Shown piece after piece: positions 1 to 5,341 of a stretch of DNA of 5,341 nucleotides (positions within the stretch are counted from its first letter, which is position 1; each line of letters begins with the position of its first letter). The stretch spans positions 1-5,341 of the forward strand of contig DOOY01000236.1 in assembly GCA_003514765.1 (NCBI GenBank), given 5' to 3'. Under the pieces are notes generated by a model. The model worked only from the letters and a program-made list of their open reading frames with translations, was not told where the DNA came from and did not search any database. This DNA comes from Nitrosomonas sp. Its GTDB lineage: Bacteria; Pseudomonadota; Gammaproteobacteria; Burkholderiales; Nitrosomonadaceae. The position numbers and the translations under genes are program-made.

Positions 1-764
1 TACTGCTGTGGGACAATTTGACCGCCATCATCATCATGATCGGTCAATTGCTACTCGACTGCCTTTATTTTTTACGCCACCCGGCACATATCCCCTGGCG
101 TGAGATTTCTGCAAATCTCTATCGCACCGGCGCACAAGCCCTGGTAATTACGGCGCTAGTCGGGTTTTTAATCGGTATTGTGCTCAGTTACCTGTCTTCT
201 GAGCAATTACAGATGTTTGGGGCTGATATCTTTATTGTCAATATTCTGGGAATCAGTATTATCCGGGAACTCGGTCCTTTACTTGCCGCTATTCTCGTTG
301 CCGGACGGTCCGGCTCATCCATGACTGCACAACTGGGTGTCATGCGCGTTACCCAGGAACTGGACGCCTTAACCGTCATGGGTATTTCGCATAGTCAGCG
401 ATTGATTTTTCCAAAAATTATCGGCCTGGGTCTTGCGATGCCGCTGCTCGTCCTGTGGACCAGCGCCATTGCTTTATTGGGCGGGATAATTGCGGCTGAA
501 ATCCAGTTGGGCCTCAGCTACTATTATTTTTATCATGCACTTCCAGATTCCGTGCCCATTGCAAATCTGTGGCTTGGACTTGGCAAAGGCGCCGTAAGTG
601 GCATGGTTATCGCATTGATCGCCTGCCATTTTGGTCTCAGAATCAAACCGAATACCGAAAGCCTCGGAGAAGGGACAACCGCGTCTGTTGTAACATCTAT
701 TACCGTGGTGATCATCATTGACGCAATCTTTGCAGTTGTATTTTCAGATGTAGGAATTATCTAG
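1..764 (+). CDS. mlaE: MlaE-family lipid ABC transporter permease, 5' end missing
   Basis: Integral inner-membrane permease of an MCE-type lipid transporter. The reading frame is open from base 3 to the TAG at 762-764, giving 253 visible residues with no upstream stop, so the gene begins outside the window. Numbering from the first full codon, residues 6-24 look like the interfacial helix, and hydrophobic spans lie near 44-64, 87-101, 136-165, 186-209 and 228-247. Family hallmarks are IIRELGP (86-92), the glycine-rich AGRSGS (100-105), the QELDAL coupling segment (118-123) and a conserved tail CHFGLRIKPNTESLGEG (208-224). The sequence matches the longer betaproteobacterial permeases that carry an N-terminal STAS-like domain, so the missing part probably encodes that domain; this is inferred from the family. 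A TTG at 18 is the first in-window start-like codon but is unlikely to be the real start. The ATPase gene follows after 8 bp. Confidence 0.9.
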   Translation, partial: LLWDNLTAIIIMIGQLLLDCLYFLRHPAHIPWREISANLYRTGAQALVITALVGFLIGIVLSYLSSEQLQMFGADIFIVNILGISIIRELGPLLAAILVAGRSGSSMTAQLGVMRVTQELDALTVMGISHSQRLIFPKIIGLGLAMPLLVLWTSAIALLGGIIAAEIQLGLSYYYFYHALPDSVPIANLWLGLGKGAVSGMVIALIACHFGLRIKPNTESLGEGTTASVVTSITVVIIIDAIFAVVFSDVGII

Positions 765-772
765 CCTGACTT

Positions 773-1579
773 ATGGATCAAGTACCTGACATCATTGAAA
801 TAGAAGGTCTGCATACGCAGTTTGGACAGCATGTCGTACACCAGGATTTGAATTTGAAAATTAAACAAGGCGAAGTACTTGCGATTGTCGGCGGTTCAGG
901 CAGTGGCAAAACGGTGTTGTTGCGTCAAATACTGGGACTTGAGCAGCCTGCAAAAGGAAGTGTCAAAATTTTCGGCAGCACACGTTATAATCGTGACTTT
1001 GATTTGCGCGAAAGTATTCGAAATCGCACAGGGGTCCTATTTCAACAAGGCGCGCTGTTCAGTGCCTTGACAGTGTATGACAACATTGCACTGCCATTGC
1101 GCGAATTACGCACATTTGATGAACGCACAATTCATGATCTCGTAATGATCAAGTTGAATATGGTCGCGATTGAACCGGAACATGCCTATAAAATGCCGGC
1201 GAATCTGTCCGGCGGCATGATTAAACGCGTTTCTCTGGCGCGTGCTCTGGCACTCGATCCTGAACTATTGTTTCTGGACGAACCGACCGCAGGTCTGGAC
1301 CCCGAATTAAGTGCAAGTTTTGTGCGGTTAATTCAGGACATGCGCAGCGAGCTGGATTTGACGATTGTGATGGTCACGCATGATATCGATACCTTGATTG
1401 CCTTATCCGACCGTATTGCTGTTTTAGCGGACAAACAGGTTGTCACCGTTGGCTCACTGCGGCAAATACGGCATCACGCACACCCATTTATAGAAAGCTT
1501 TTTCAAGAGTGAACGTGAGAAATTTCAACATACCGATAACAGGGAACAATCATGGAAAACCGGGCTCATGCCCTCATAG
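773..1579 (+). CDS. mlaF: MlaF-type ABC transporter ATP-binding protein
   Basis: Cytoplasmic ATPase subunit that would power the MlaE permease; 268 residues, the usual size. All nucleotide-binding elements are present: Walker A GGSGSGKT (40-47, Lys46), Q-loop Gln91 in LFQQGALF, the signature LSGGM (145-149), Walker B LLFLDE (165-170) with catalytic Glu170, D-loop GLDPE (174-178) and switch His203. The LSGGM form and the FQQGALF segment are typical of MCE-associated ATPases rather than general importers. It should therefore be catalytically competent. The start ATG follows the permease stop by 8 bp and has no good Shine-Dalgarno sequence, so translation is probably coupled to the upstream gene. 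Beyond about residue 238 there is a polar, charged tail (ESFFKSEREKFQ and onward) whose last codons overlap the next gene by 28 bp. The symbol follows the Mla nomenclature; the paralogous system could carry another name in a given genome. Confidence 0.95.
   Translation: MDQVPDIIEIEGLHTQFGQHVVHQDLNLKIKQGEVLAIVGGSGSGKTVLLRQILGLEQPAKGSVKIFGSTRYNRDFDLRESIRNRTGVLFQQGALFSALTVYDNIALPLRELRTFDERTIHDLVMIKLNMVAIEPEHAYKMPANLSGGMIKRVSLARALALDPELLFLDEPTAGLDPELSASFVRLIQDMRSELDLTIVMVTHDIDTLIALSDRIAVLADKQVVTVGSLRQIRHHAHPFIESFFKSEREKFQHTDNREQSWKTGLMPS
1541..1545 (+). promoter_or_regulatory. Ribosome binding site of the MCE gene, inside mlaF
   Basis: AGGGA lies 6 bases before the ATG at 1552 and inside the end of the ATPase gene. 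It supports the 1552 start and hence the 28-bp overlap of the two reading frames. Confidence 0.7.
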
Positions 1580-2454
1580 CAGGTCTCTTTGTCATTTGCT
1601 TTGGCGCTGCCGCATTCATCGTGGCGCATTGGTTCAAAGGTGACTCTATCGAGTATGATCATTATCAAGTGGTATCGCGGGAATCGGTCACCGGCCTGGG
1701 GCTGCAGGCATCGGTATATTATCGGGGGGTAAATATCGGCAAGGTGAATCGAATTTATTTTGACCCTGAAAATATGAACCAGATTCTGATCGATATCGCA
1801 ATTGACGGCAGTATACGATTACCGAGTAATATCTATGCTCAGCTGGGTTATCAAGGTATTACCGGACTGGCCTACTTGCAGCTCAGAAATGATACTAAAA
1901 TTTCTCCCGAAATCCTCCCTGAAGACGCACGCATTCAGATGCATCCATCCTTGCTGGACGAAGTAACCGGTTATGGTCAGAATATTCTTAATAATGTCAA
2001 TGAGCTGGTCATTAAGTTGCACCAACTGTTAAACGAAGACAATCAAGATAAGATAGCCAATATCCTGAAAAACATTGAGAAAATTACGCGCGGCTTTGAC
2101 GACATTGCGGACAATATACAACCGGGGCTCGAATCGTTTGCCAAATTAACGACTGAATCCACTATTCTGGTTAATCATCTGGATGATTTGCTCACCGAAA
2201 TCAATCAATCCATGCAAAAAGTAAATCAACAAGACGGAATTATAGACAGTCTGACGAACAGTACACAGGAAATCGCAGCAACCATCCCTCAATTACGCAA
2301 AGTCAGCACGGGATTAATACGCAATTCTCAAAGTCTGAACCGTGTATTGCACCAATTGGAAGAAAATCCGCAAATGCTGTTATTTGGGCATCCGACATCG
2401 CAGCCGGGGCCGGGTGAAGCGGGTTTCGTTGTGCCTTCAGGGAATATTCAATGA
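1552..2454 (+). CDS. mlaD: MCE-domain (MlaD-like) lipid transport protein
   Basis: Membrane-anchored, lipid-binding subunit of the transporter; 300 residues. A single N-terminal transmembrane helix (about 5-27) would leave the rest in the periplasm. A single MCE domain spans about 37-113, with the family motif VTGLGLQASVYYRGVNIGKV (46-65) and the segment GITGLAYLQL (102-111), which lines the central pore in characterised MCE hexamers. Residues about 137-272 are predicted helical and heptad-like, rich in Leu, Ile, Asn and Gln, followed by a Pro/Gly-rich tail (NPQMLLFGHP at 272-281, then PGPGEAGF). The protein is much longer than E. coli MlaD (about 183 residues), the extra length being this helical region; by family analogy it may form a needle-like channel. 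The start is supported by AGGGA 6 bases upstream. The stop overlaps the next start as ATGA. The symbol is given by homology to MlaD, but the architecture is of the long-tail type. Confidence 0.93.
   Translation: MENRAHALIAGLFVICFGAAAFIVAHWFKGDSIEYDHYQVVSRESVTGLGLQASVYYRGVNIGKVNRIYFDPENMNQILIDIAIDGSIRLPSNIYAQLGYQGITGLAYLQLRNDTKISPEILPEDARIQMHPSLLDEVTGYGQNILNNVNELVIKLHQLLNEDNQDKIANILKNIEKITRGFDDIADNIQPGLESFAKLTTESTILVNHLDDLLTEINQSMQKVNQQDGIIDSLTNSTQEIAATIPQLRKVSTGLIRNSQSLNRVLHQLEENPQMLLFGHPTSQPGPGEAGFVVPSGNIQ
2439..2443 (+). promoter_or_regulatory. Ribosome binding site of the auxiliary lipoprotein gene
   Basis: AGGGA, 7 bases before the ATG at 2451, sits inside the last codons of the MCE gene. 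With the ATGA stop/start overlap it supports coupled translation and fixes the start. Confidence 0.65.
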
Positions 2455-3086
2455 AAAAAAAGATCGCTCTCATGCTTGGAATCCTGCTGCTGTCAGGATG
2501 TACGCTATTTCCAAAGCCGGACAAAAAACCTGCGCTATATAATTTTGCTGGCAATTTTGGCAGCTATATTCCTAAAAAAGCGGAGCAGTCAGGATCACAG
2601 ATTCGTAAAAACGGCAAGAAAATTCTGATTGCACAGGCCTCTGCGCCTTTATGGCTGGATACCCAGGGAATACACTACCGTCTTGCCTATCATAATGCTT
2701 CACAAACATACACCTATGCAGACAGCCGCTGGACCTCGCCGCCCGCTTTTTTATTGACGCAACAAATAAAGCAGAAAATTGCAGCCGATACGGCTCATCT
2801 CGTAATTCAAGACAGCAACGTGGCCTTCGCAGAGTTTGAATTACACATCGAACTGGAAGATTTTTTTCAAAATTTCGAAACATTAACAGACAGCCAGGTA
2901 TGGGTGCGCTTTCGTGCAAGTTTAGTCAATAACACACATAGACTGATCGCCCAGAAAAATTTCAGCGCCAGTCAGCCAGCCCCAACTGCAAATGCCGTGG
3001 GTGCGGTTAACGCTTTTGCAATTGCCAGCGATCAATTAATGAATGATTTGGTTCATTGGTTGAATAATGAACTGGAGAAAATCTAG
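2451..3086 (+). CDS. ABC-type transport auxiliary lipoprotein (PqiC-like)
   Basis: A 211-residue lipoprotein of the ABC_trans_aux family (which includes PqiC/YmbA), the usual partner of MCE operons. The signal peptide is short and classical: basic MKKK, a hydrophobic stretch, and lipobox L14-S15-G16-Cys17. The residue after Cys17 is Thr rather than Asp, which by the usual sorting rule favours the outer membrane. Family features include a first strand starting ALYNF (28-32), the motif YRLAY (76-80) followed by YADSRW (89-94) and PPAFLL (97-102), an acidic strand ELHIELEDFF (130-139), and a C-terminal helix SDQLMNDLVHWLNNEL (193-208). As the last gene of the operon it would act as the outer-membrane end of the lipid path. 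The gene opens with an A8 run (2454-2461). No intrinsic terminator follows. The specific ligand cannot be told from the sequence. Confidence 0.9.
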   Translation: MKKKIALMLGILLLSGCTLFPKPDKKPALYNFAGNFGSYIPKKAEQSGSQIRKNGKKILIAQASAPLWLDTQGIHYRLAYHNASQTYTYADSRWTSPPAFLLTQQIKQKIAADTAHLVIQDSNVAFAEFELHIELEDFFQNFETLTDSQVWVRFRASLVNNTHRLIAQKNFSASQPAPTANAVGAVNAFAIASDQLMNDLVHWLNNELEKI

Positions 3087-3118
3087 TATCTCGTTGTTTT
3101 GTAATTTTTCACAAAAAG

Positions 3119-3151
3119 TTAAATGAACCTTACTATTTCTTATGGTAGTAT
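3119..3151 (+). promoter_or_regulatory. Possible promoter for lptM-lysA (weak)
   Basis: In the 95-bp gap between the lipoprotein gene and lptM, TTAAAT (3119-3124) could be a -35 element, paired with TATGGT (3141-3146, 16-base spacer) as a -10; TAGTAT (3146-3151) is another possible -10. Matches to the sigma-70 consensus are only partial. TACTA (3131-3135) and TAGTA (3146-3150) form a short inverted repeat here. The lack of a terminator upstream means lptM-lysA may also be read from the mla operon. Confidence 0.25.
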
Positions 3152-3154
3152 CCC

Positions 3155-3168
3155 GGCCTGTTGGCCTG
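3155..3168 (+). repeat. Short tandem GGCCTG repeat in the lptM leader
   Basis: GGCCTG occurs twice (3155-3160 and 3163-3168) separated by TT. Because GGCC is self-complementary, the two copies could also pair as a 4-bp stem with a TGTT loop just before the Shine-Dalgarno sequence. No function is known; it may be chance. Confidence 0.3.
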
Positions 3169-3174
3169 AAGGAG
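3169..3174 (+). promoter_or_regulatory. Strong Shine-Dalgarno that sets the lptM GTG start
   Basis: AAGGAG lies 7 bases before GTG at 3182. It is the best ribosome binding site in the window and decides in favour of a GTG start for the small lipoprotein gene. Confidence 0.8.
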
Positions 3175-3181
3175 ATTATTT

Positions 3182-3355
3182 GTGCAGTTATTGTTACGAT
3201 TATTTTATTTAGCCGTTTTCTTGATATTGGCACTGAGTGGTTTGGTTGCTTGTGGCAACAAGGGGCCGCTTTTTCTACCTGACAATGAAGCACCCACAAT
3301 ATCTATGGAACCGACCACACCGCCCGCAGCCGTTACCACGGGAACTGACGAATGA
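3182..3355 (+). CDS. lptM: Small LPS-assembly lipoprotein LptM (YifL family)
   Basis: A 57-residue lipoprotein, easily missed because it is short and begins with GTG. Residues 1-20 form a hydrophobic signal peptide, ending in the lipobox L21-V22-A23-Cys24. Immediately after comes C-G-N-K-G-P-L-F-L-P (24-33), the near-invariant signature of the YifL/LptM family, then a Pro/Thr-rich, low-complexity tail (MEPTTPPAAVTTG). In E. coli LptM binds the LptD-LptE translocon at the outer membrane and helps native disulfide formation in LptD; the same role is inferred here from the signature. The stop codon overlaps the lysA start as ATGA, so the two are probably translationally coupled. An lptM-lysA pair is common in beta- and gammaproteobacteria, which supports both calls. 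The start is supported by AAGGAG 7 bases upstream; no other in-frame start preserves a complete signal peptide with such a site. Confidence 0.9.
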   Translation: MQLLLRLFYLAVFLILALSGLVACGNKGPLFLPDNEAPTISMEPTTPPAAVTTGTDE

Positions 3356-4608
3356 GTGATTTTCCTCATTTTGATTACCAACAGAACGCGTTGCATGCCG
3401 AATCCGTTCCACTTGAAACAATAGCCAGCAAATTTGGCACGCCTTGTTATGTCTATTCACGGGCGGCATTAACCGCAACATACCACGCATTTGAACAAGC
3501 GTTTGCTGACGATGATTTTTTGATCTGCTACGCCGTAAAAGCCAATTCCAATCTTGCTATTTTAAATCTGCTTGCGCGGCTAGGCAGCGGATTTGATATC
3601 GTCTCGGGCGGCGAATTGCAAAGAGTGATCAAAGCAGGCGGTGACCCACGAAAAACTGTCTTTTCAGGTGTAGGTAAGCTGGCTGATGAAATGCGCATGG
3701 CCCTGGCTACAGAAATTCTCTGCTTTAATGTTGAGTCCGCCGCCGAACTGCAACTACTCAACCAGATTGCAGCAGTCATGAACAAAGTTGCGCCCGTCAG
3801 TCTGCGCGTCAATCCAGATGTGGACGCCAAAACACACCCTTATATTTCAACCGGTCTGAAAGAGAACAAATTTGGCATTCCGCTAAAAGAGGCCGAGCAG
3901 ATTTATCTCTCCGCCGATCAATTTCCACATATCCGGTTTACCGGCCTGGATTGCCATATCGGTTCACAATTGACCGAACTGGATCCTTTTACGCAGGCTG
4001 GTGAAAAATTAGTCAGCCTTCTGCAACGCTTGAAATCCGGTAATCAGCAGATAACGCACCTGGATCTTGGCGGGGGACTGGGGATACGCTATTCAACCGA
4101 AACGCCCCCATCCATTCAGACTTATGTCAATGCACTGCGCAAAACACTGGTACCGAACAAAATACGTCTGCTGATTGAACCGGGCCGGTCACTCGCAGGG
4201 AATGCAGGGTTGCTGCTTACTCGAACGATTTATCTCAAGCACACTCCGGATCGTCATTTTGCAATTGTCGATGCCGCCATGAACGACTTGATGCGCCCTT
4301 CCCTGTACAATGCATATCACGAAATTTTACCTGTTGTAAAAAGAAACGGCGCCAAATGCAATTATCAAGTTGTCGGCCCGGTCTGTGAAACCGGCGATTT
4401 TCTCGGACATGACCGTAAATTCAGTCTGGAAGCAGACGACCTGCTCGCAGTCATGTCCGCAGGTGCTTATGGTACCAGTATGAGTTCAAACTATAACACC
4501 CGTCCGCGTGCAGCCGAAGTGATGGTCGACGGCGATACTGTTCACTTGATCAGGGCGCGTGAAACGATTGATCAACTGACTGCATCAGAAACGATTCTAC
4601 CCGCGTAA
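3352..4608 (+). CDS. lysA: Diaminopimelate decarboxylase
   Basis: PLP-dependent cytoplasmic enzyme that decarboxylates meso-2,6-diaminopimelate to L-lysine, the last step of the DAP pathway; it also draws on a peptidoglycan precursor. The protein has 418 residues, a normal length. The N-terminal alanine-racemase-like barrel contains YAVKAN (60-65) with the PLP-binding Lys63, GFDIVSGGEL (80-89), HIGSQ (202-206, His202 expected to stack on PLP), the phosphate-binding GGGLG (240-244) and EPGRS (276-280). The C-terminal part has VCETGDF (344-350), carrying the active-site Cys345 and Glu346 that act from the partner subunit of the dimer, and AGAYG (370-374) with Tyr373. Every expected active-site element is present, so it should be functional. 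The start ATG overlaps the lptM stop. No lysine riboswitch is visible upstream. The stop TAA is followed by a 242-bp stretch without a clear terminator. Confidence 0.97.
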   Translation: MSDFPHFDYQQNALHAESVPLETIASKFGTPCYVYSRAALTATYHAFEQAFADDDFLICYAVKANSNLAILNLLARLGSGFDIVSGGELQRVIKAGGDPRKTVFSGVGKLADEMRMALATEILCFNVESAAELQLLNQIAAVMNKVAPVSLRVNPDVDAKTHPYISTGLKENKFGIPLKEAEQIYLSADQFPHIRFTGLDCHIGSQLTELDPFTQAGEKLVSLLQRLKSGNQQITHLDLGGGLGIRYSTETPPSIQTYVNALRKTLVPNKIRLLIEPGRSLAGNAGLLLTRTIYLKHTPDRHFAIVDAAMNDLMRPSLYNAYHEILPVVKRNGAKCNYQVVGPVCETGDFLGHDRKFSLEADDLLAVMSAGAYGTSMSSNYNTRPRAAEVMVDGDTVHLIRARETIDQLTASETILPA

Positions 4609-4850
4609 ATGCTTTGCTACATATCGTTGCTTTTTAACAGATTGTCCACATTCGCGATGAACACGGCAAGCGCGCGGCAACAACAGCCAGCAAGATGGCG
4701 TTCATACCCAAACCTGATAAATATTCGTTTTCGACCAGTTTCTAATATCGAAATCATAACTGTACCGATATTTCAAAAACCGCATAATCCGCCTCGCTGT
4801 GCCGGCTTATGTTGTAGTAATATATTCGCTTCCCGTTCAACAAATTTACC
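4609..4850. other. Intergenic region between lysA and squalene synthase
   Basis: This 242-bp stretch has no convincing gene. An 81-codon frame opens directly after the lysA stop and ends in TGA at 4852-4854, but it lacks a Shine-Dalgarno site and its product is a basic, Pro/Arg/Asn-rich sequence resembling no family I know. No strong GC hairpin with a T-run follows lysA. TATATT at 4821-4826 could serve as a -10 for the next gene, but no good -35 lies at the right distance (TGTGCC at 4798-4803). A perfect inverted repeat is annotated separately. Confidence 0.6.
4744..4772. repeat. 7-bp perfect inverted repeat upstream of squalene synthase
   Basis: AATATCG (4744-4750) and CGATATT (4766-4772) are exact reverse complements around a 15-base centre. 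The arms are AT-rich, with no T-run after the second arm, so it is not a typical intrinsic terminator. About 78 bases upstream of the squalene synthase start, it could be an operator half-site pair, or chance. Confidence 0.35.
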
Positions 4851-5341
4851 ATGATCAGTCAATCGCCGAATTTTGATGACGCCCAATATCAGAATGCTAT
4901 TTTAAAAGACGTATCACGCACATTTGCGCTGACAATCCCGCAACTGCCCGAAGCACTCCGACAGGTTATCGGTAATGCATATTTATTGTGCCGTATTACC
5001 GACACCATTGAAGATGATAATGCGCTCACTTCAGCGCAAACACGCCAGTTATCCGATATGTTTTCGGAAGTAGTATGCGGCCGTATCGCGGCAGAAAAAT
5101 TTGTTGATGAACTCTATCCGCTGCTTTCAGATCACACCATCCCAGCCGAACATGATTTAATCAAAAACACACCCGCCGTTATTCGTGTGACACGTAGCTT
5201 TAACCCAACCCAACGTAACGCATTGGAACGTTGTGTGCGGATTATGGGCCGCGGCATGGCCGACTACCAGGACACTGAAACGCTGGATGGTCTGAAAGAC
5301 CTCCCTGCCATGAATTTGTATTGCTACTATGTTGCAGGCGT
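4851..5341 (+). CDS. Squalene synthase, Erg9 type, 3' end missing
   Basis: Farnesyl-diphosphate farnesyltransferase, which would condense two farnesyl diphosphates via presqualene diphosphate to squalene. The frame is open to the window edge, giving 163 full codons of a protein usually near 350 residues. Visible motifs are SRTFAL (22-27), matching the SRSF of animal and fungal enzymes; the first aspartate-rich motif DTIEDD (51-56), which binds Mg-diphosphate; GRGMADY (133-139); and YCYYVAG (157-163), matching YCHYVAG of eukaryotic enzymes, with Tyr157 at the position of the catalytic tyrosine (Tyr171 in rat). The second aspartate motif lies beyond the window. These motifs separate it from HpnC/HpnD, whose first motif region reads differently. 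The start ATG is the only one after the in-frame stop at 4818; no clear Shine-Dalgarno site precedes it. Squalene would feed hopanoid or sterol-like lipid synthesis; the downstream genes are not visible. Confidence 0.9.
   Translation, partial: MISQSPNFDDAQYQNAILKDVSRTFALTIPQLPEALRQVIGNAYLLCRITDTIEDDNALTSAQTRQLSDMFSEVVCGRIAAEKFVDELYPLLSDHTIPAEHDLIKNTPAVIRVTRSFNPTQRNALERCVRIMGRGMADYQDTETLDGLKDLPAMNLYCYYVAG

Noticed and set aside
18..20. TTG as the start of the permease gene
   Set aside because: The frame stays open to the window edge and the family members it resembles have an extra N-terminal STAS-like domain, so the gene is better treated as cut off at the left edge.
2303..2919. Minus-strand open frames opposite the MCE and lipoprotein genes
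   Set aside because: They lie opposite well-supported genes with clear domains, have no family features, and are shadows of the plus-strand coding pattern. The same holds for minus-strand frames at 188-379, 533-718, 1819-2025, 3036-3490 and 3528-3830.
3097..3116. Possible terminator after the auxiliary lipoprotein gene
   Set aside because: The stem is 6 bp and nearly all AT, and no T-run follows on the plus strand, so it does not qualify as an intrinsic terminator.
3087..3181. Lysine riboswitch upstream of lptM-lysA
   Set aside because: The leader is only 95 bases and lacks the long multi-stem structure of an L-box.
4695..4745. 16-codon plus-strand frame beginning MAFIPKPDK
   Set aside because: Too short, with no ribosome binding site; expected by chance.
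4617..4757. 46-codon minus-strand frame
   Set aside because: No Shine-Dalgarno site, no recognised family, a Cys-run in the middle, and it lies antisense in a gap. Its protein-like end is noted as a finding, but it is not called a gene.
4609..4854. 81-codon plus-strand frame directly after lysA
   Set aside because: It has no ribosome binding site, a composition rich in Arg, Asn and Pro, no recognised domain, and the start codon is merely the next ATG after the stop. Kept only as a remark on the intergenic region.

Overview
The window is ordinary chromosomal DNA from a Gram-negative bacterium, most likely a betaproteobacterium of the Nitrosomonas type. Three things suggest this: a STAS-type MlaE permease/MlaF/MCE/auxiliary-lipoprotein operon of the betaproteobacterial pattern, an lptM-lysA pair, and a eukaryote-like (Erg9-type) squalene synthase, which is found in few bacterial groups. 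The genus is an inference from gene content and protein texture; no search was run. All genes lie on the plus strand and are tightly packed.

Region 1 (1-3086) is a four-gene lipid-transport operon: an MlaE-family permease (5' end cut off by the window edge), an MlaF-type ATPase, an MCE-domain protein with one membrane anchor and a long helical tail, and an ABC_trans_aux (PqiC-like) lipoprotein. Spacing is 8 bp, then a 28-bp overlap, then a 4-bp ATGA overlap, which points to one transcript. Together they would form an ATP-driven machine that moves lipids between the inner and outer membranes. The last gene is an outer-membrane lipoprotein, and no periplasmic shuttle of the MlaC kind is visible.

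Region 2 (3087-4608) is a 95-bp gap followed by a 57-codon GTG-started lipoprotein gene (lptM), too short for routine ORF calling, coupled by an ATGA overlap to lysA (diaminopimelate decarboxylase, the last step of lysine synthesis).

Region 3 (4609-5341) is a 242-bp stretch with no convincing gene, holding a 7-bp inverted repeat, followed by the 5' part of a squalene synthase gene that runs off the right edge. Squalene synthase would supply squalene for hopanoid or sterol-like membrane lipids. Most of the window therefore concerns the cell envelope: lipid trafficking, LPS-transporter maturation and isoprenoid lipid synthesis. I see no mobile element, CRISPR array, tRNA or rRNA, and no clearly novel system.
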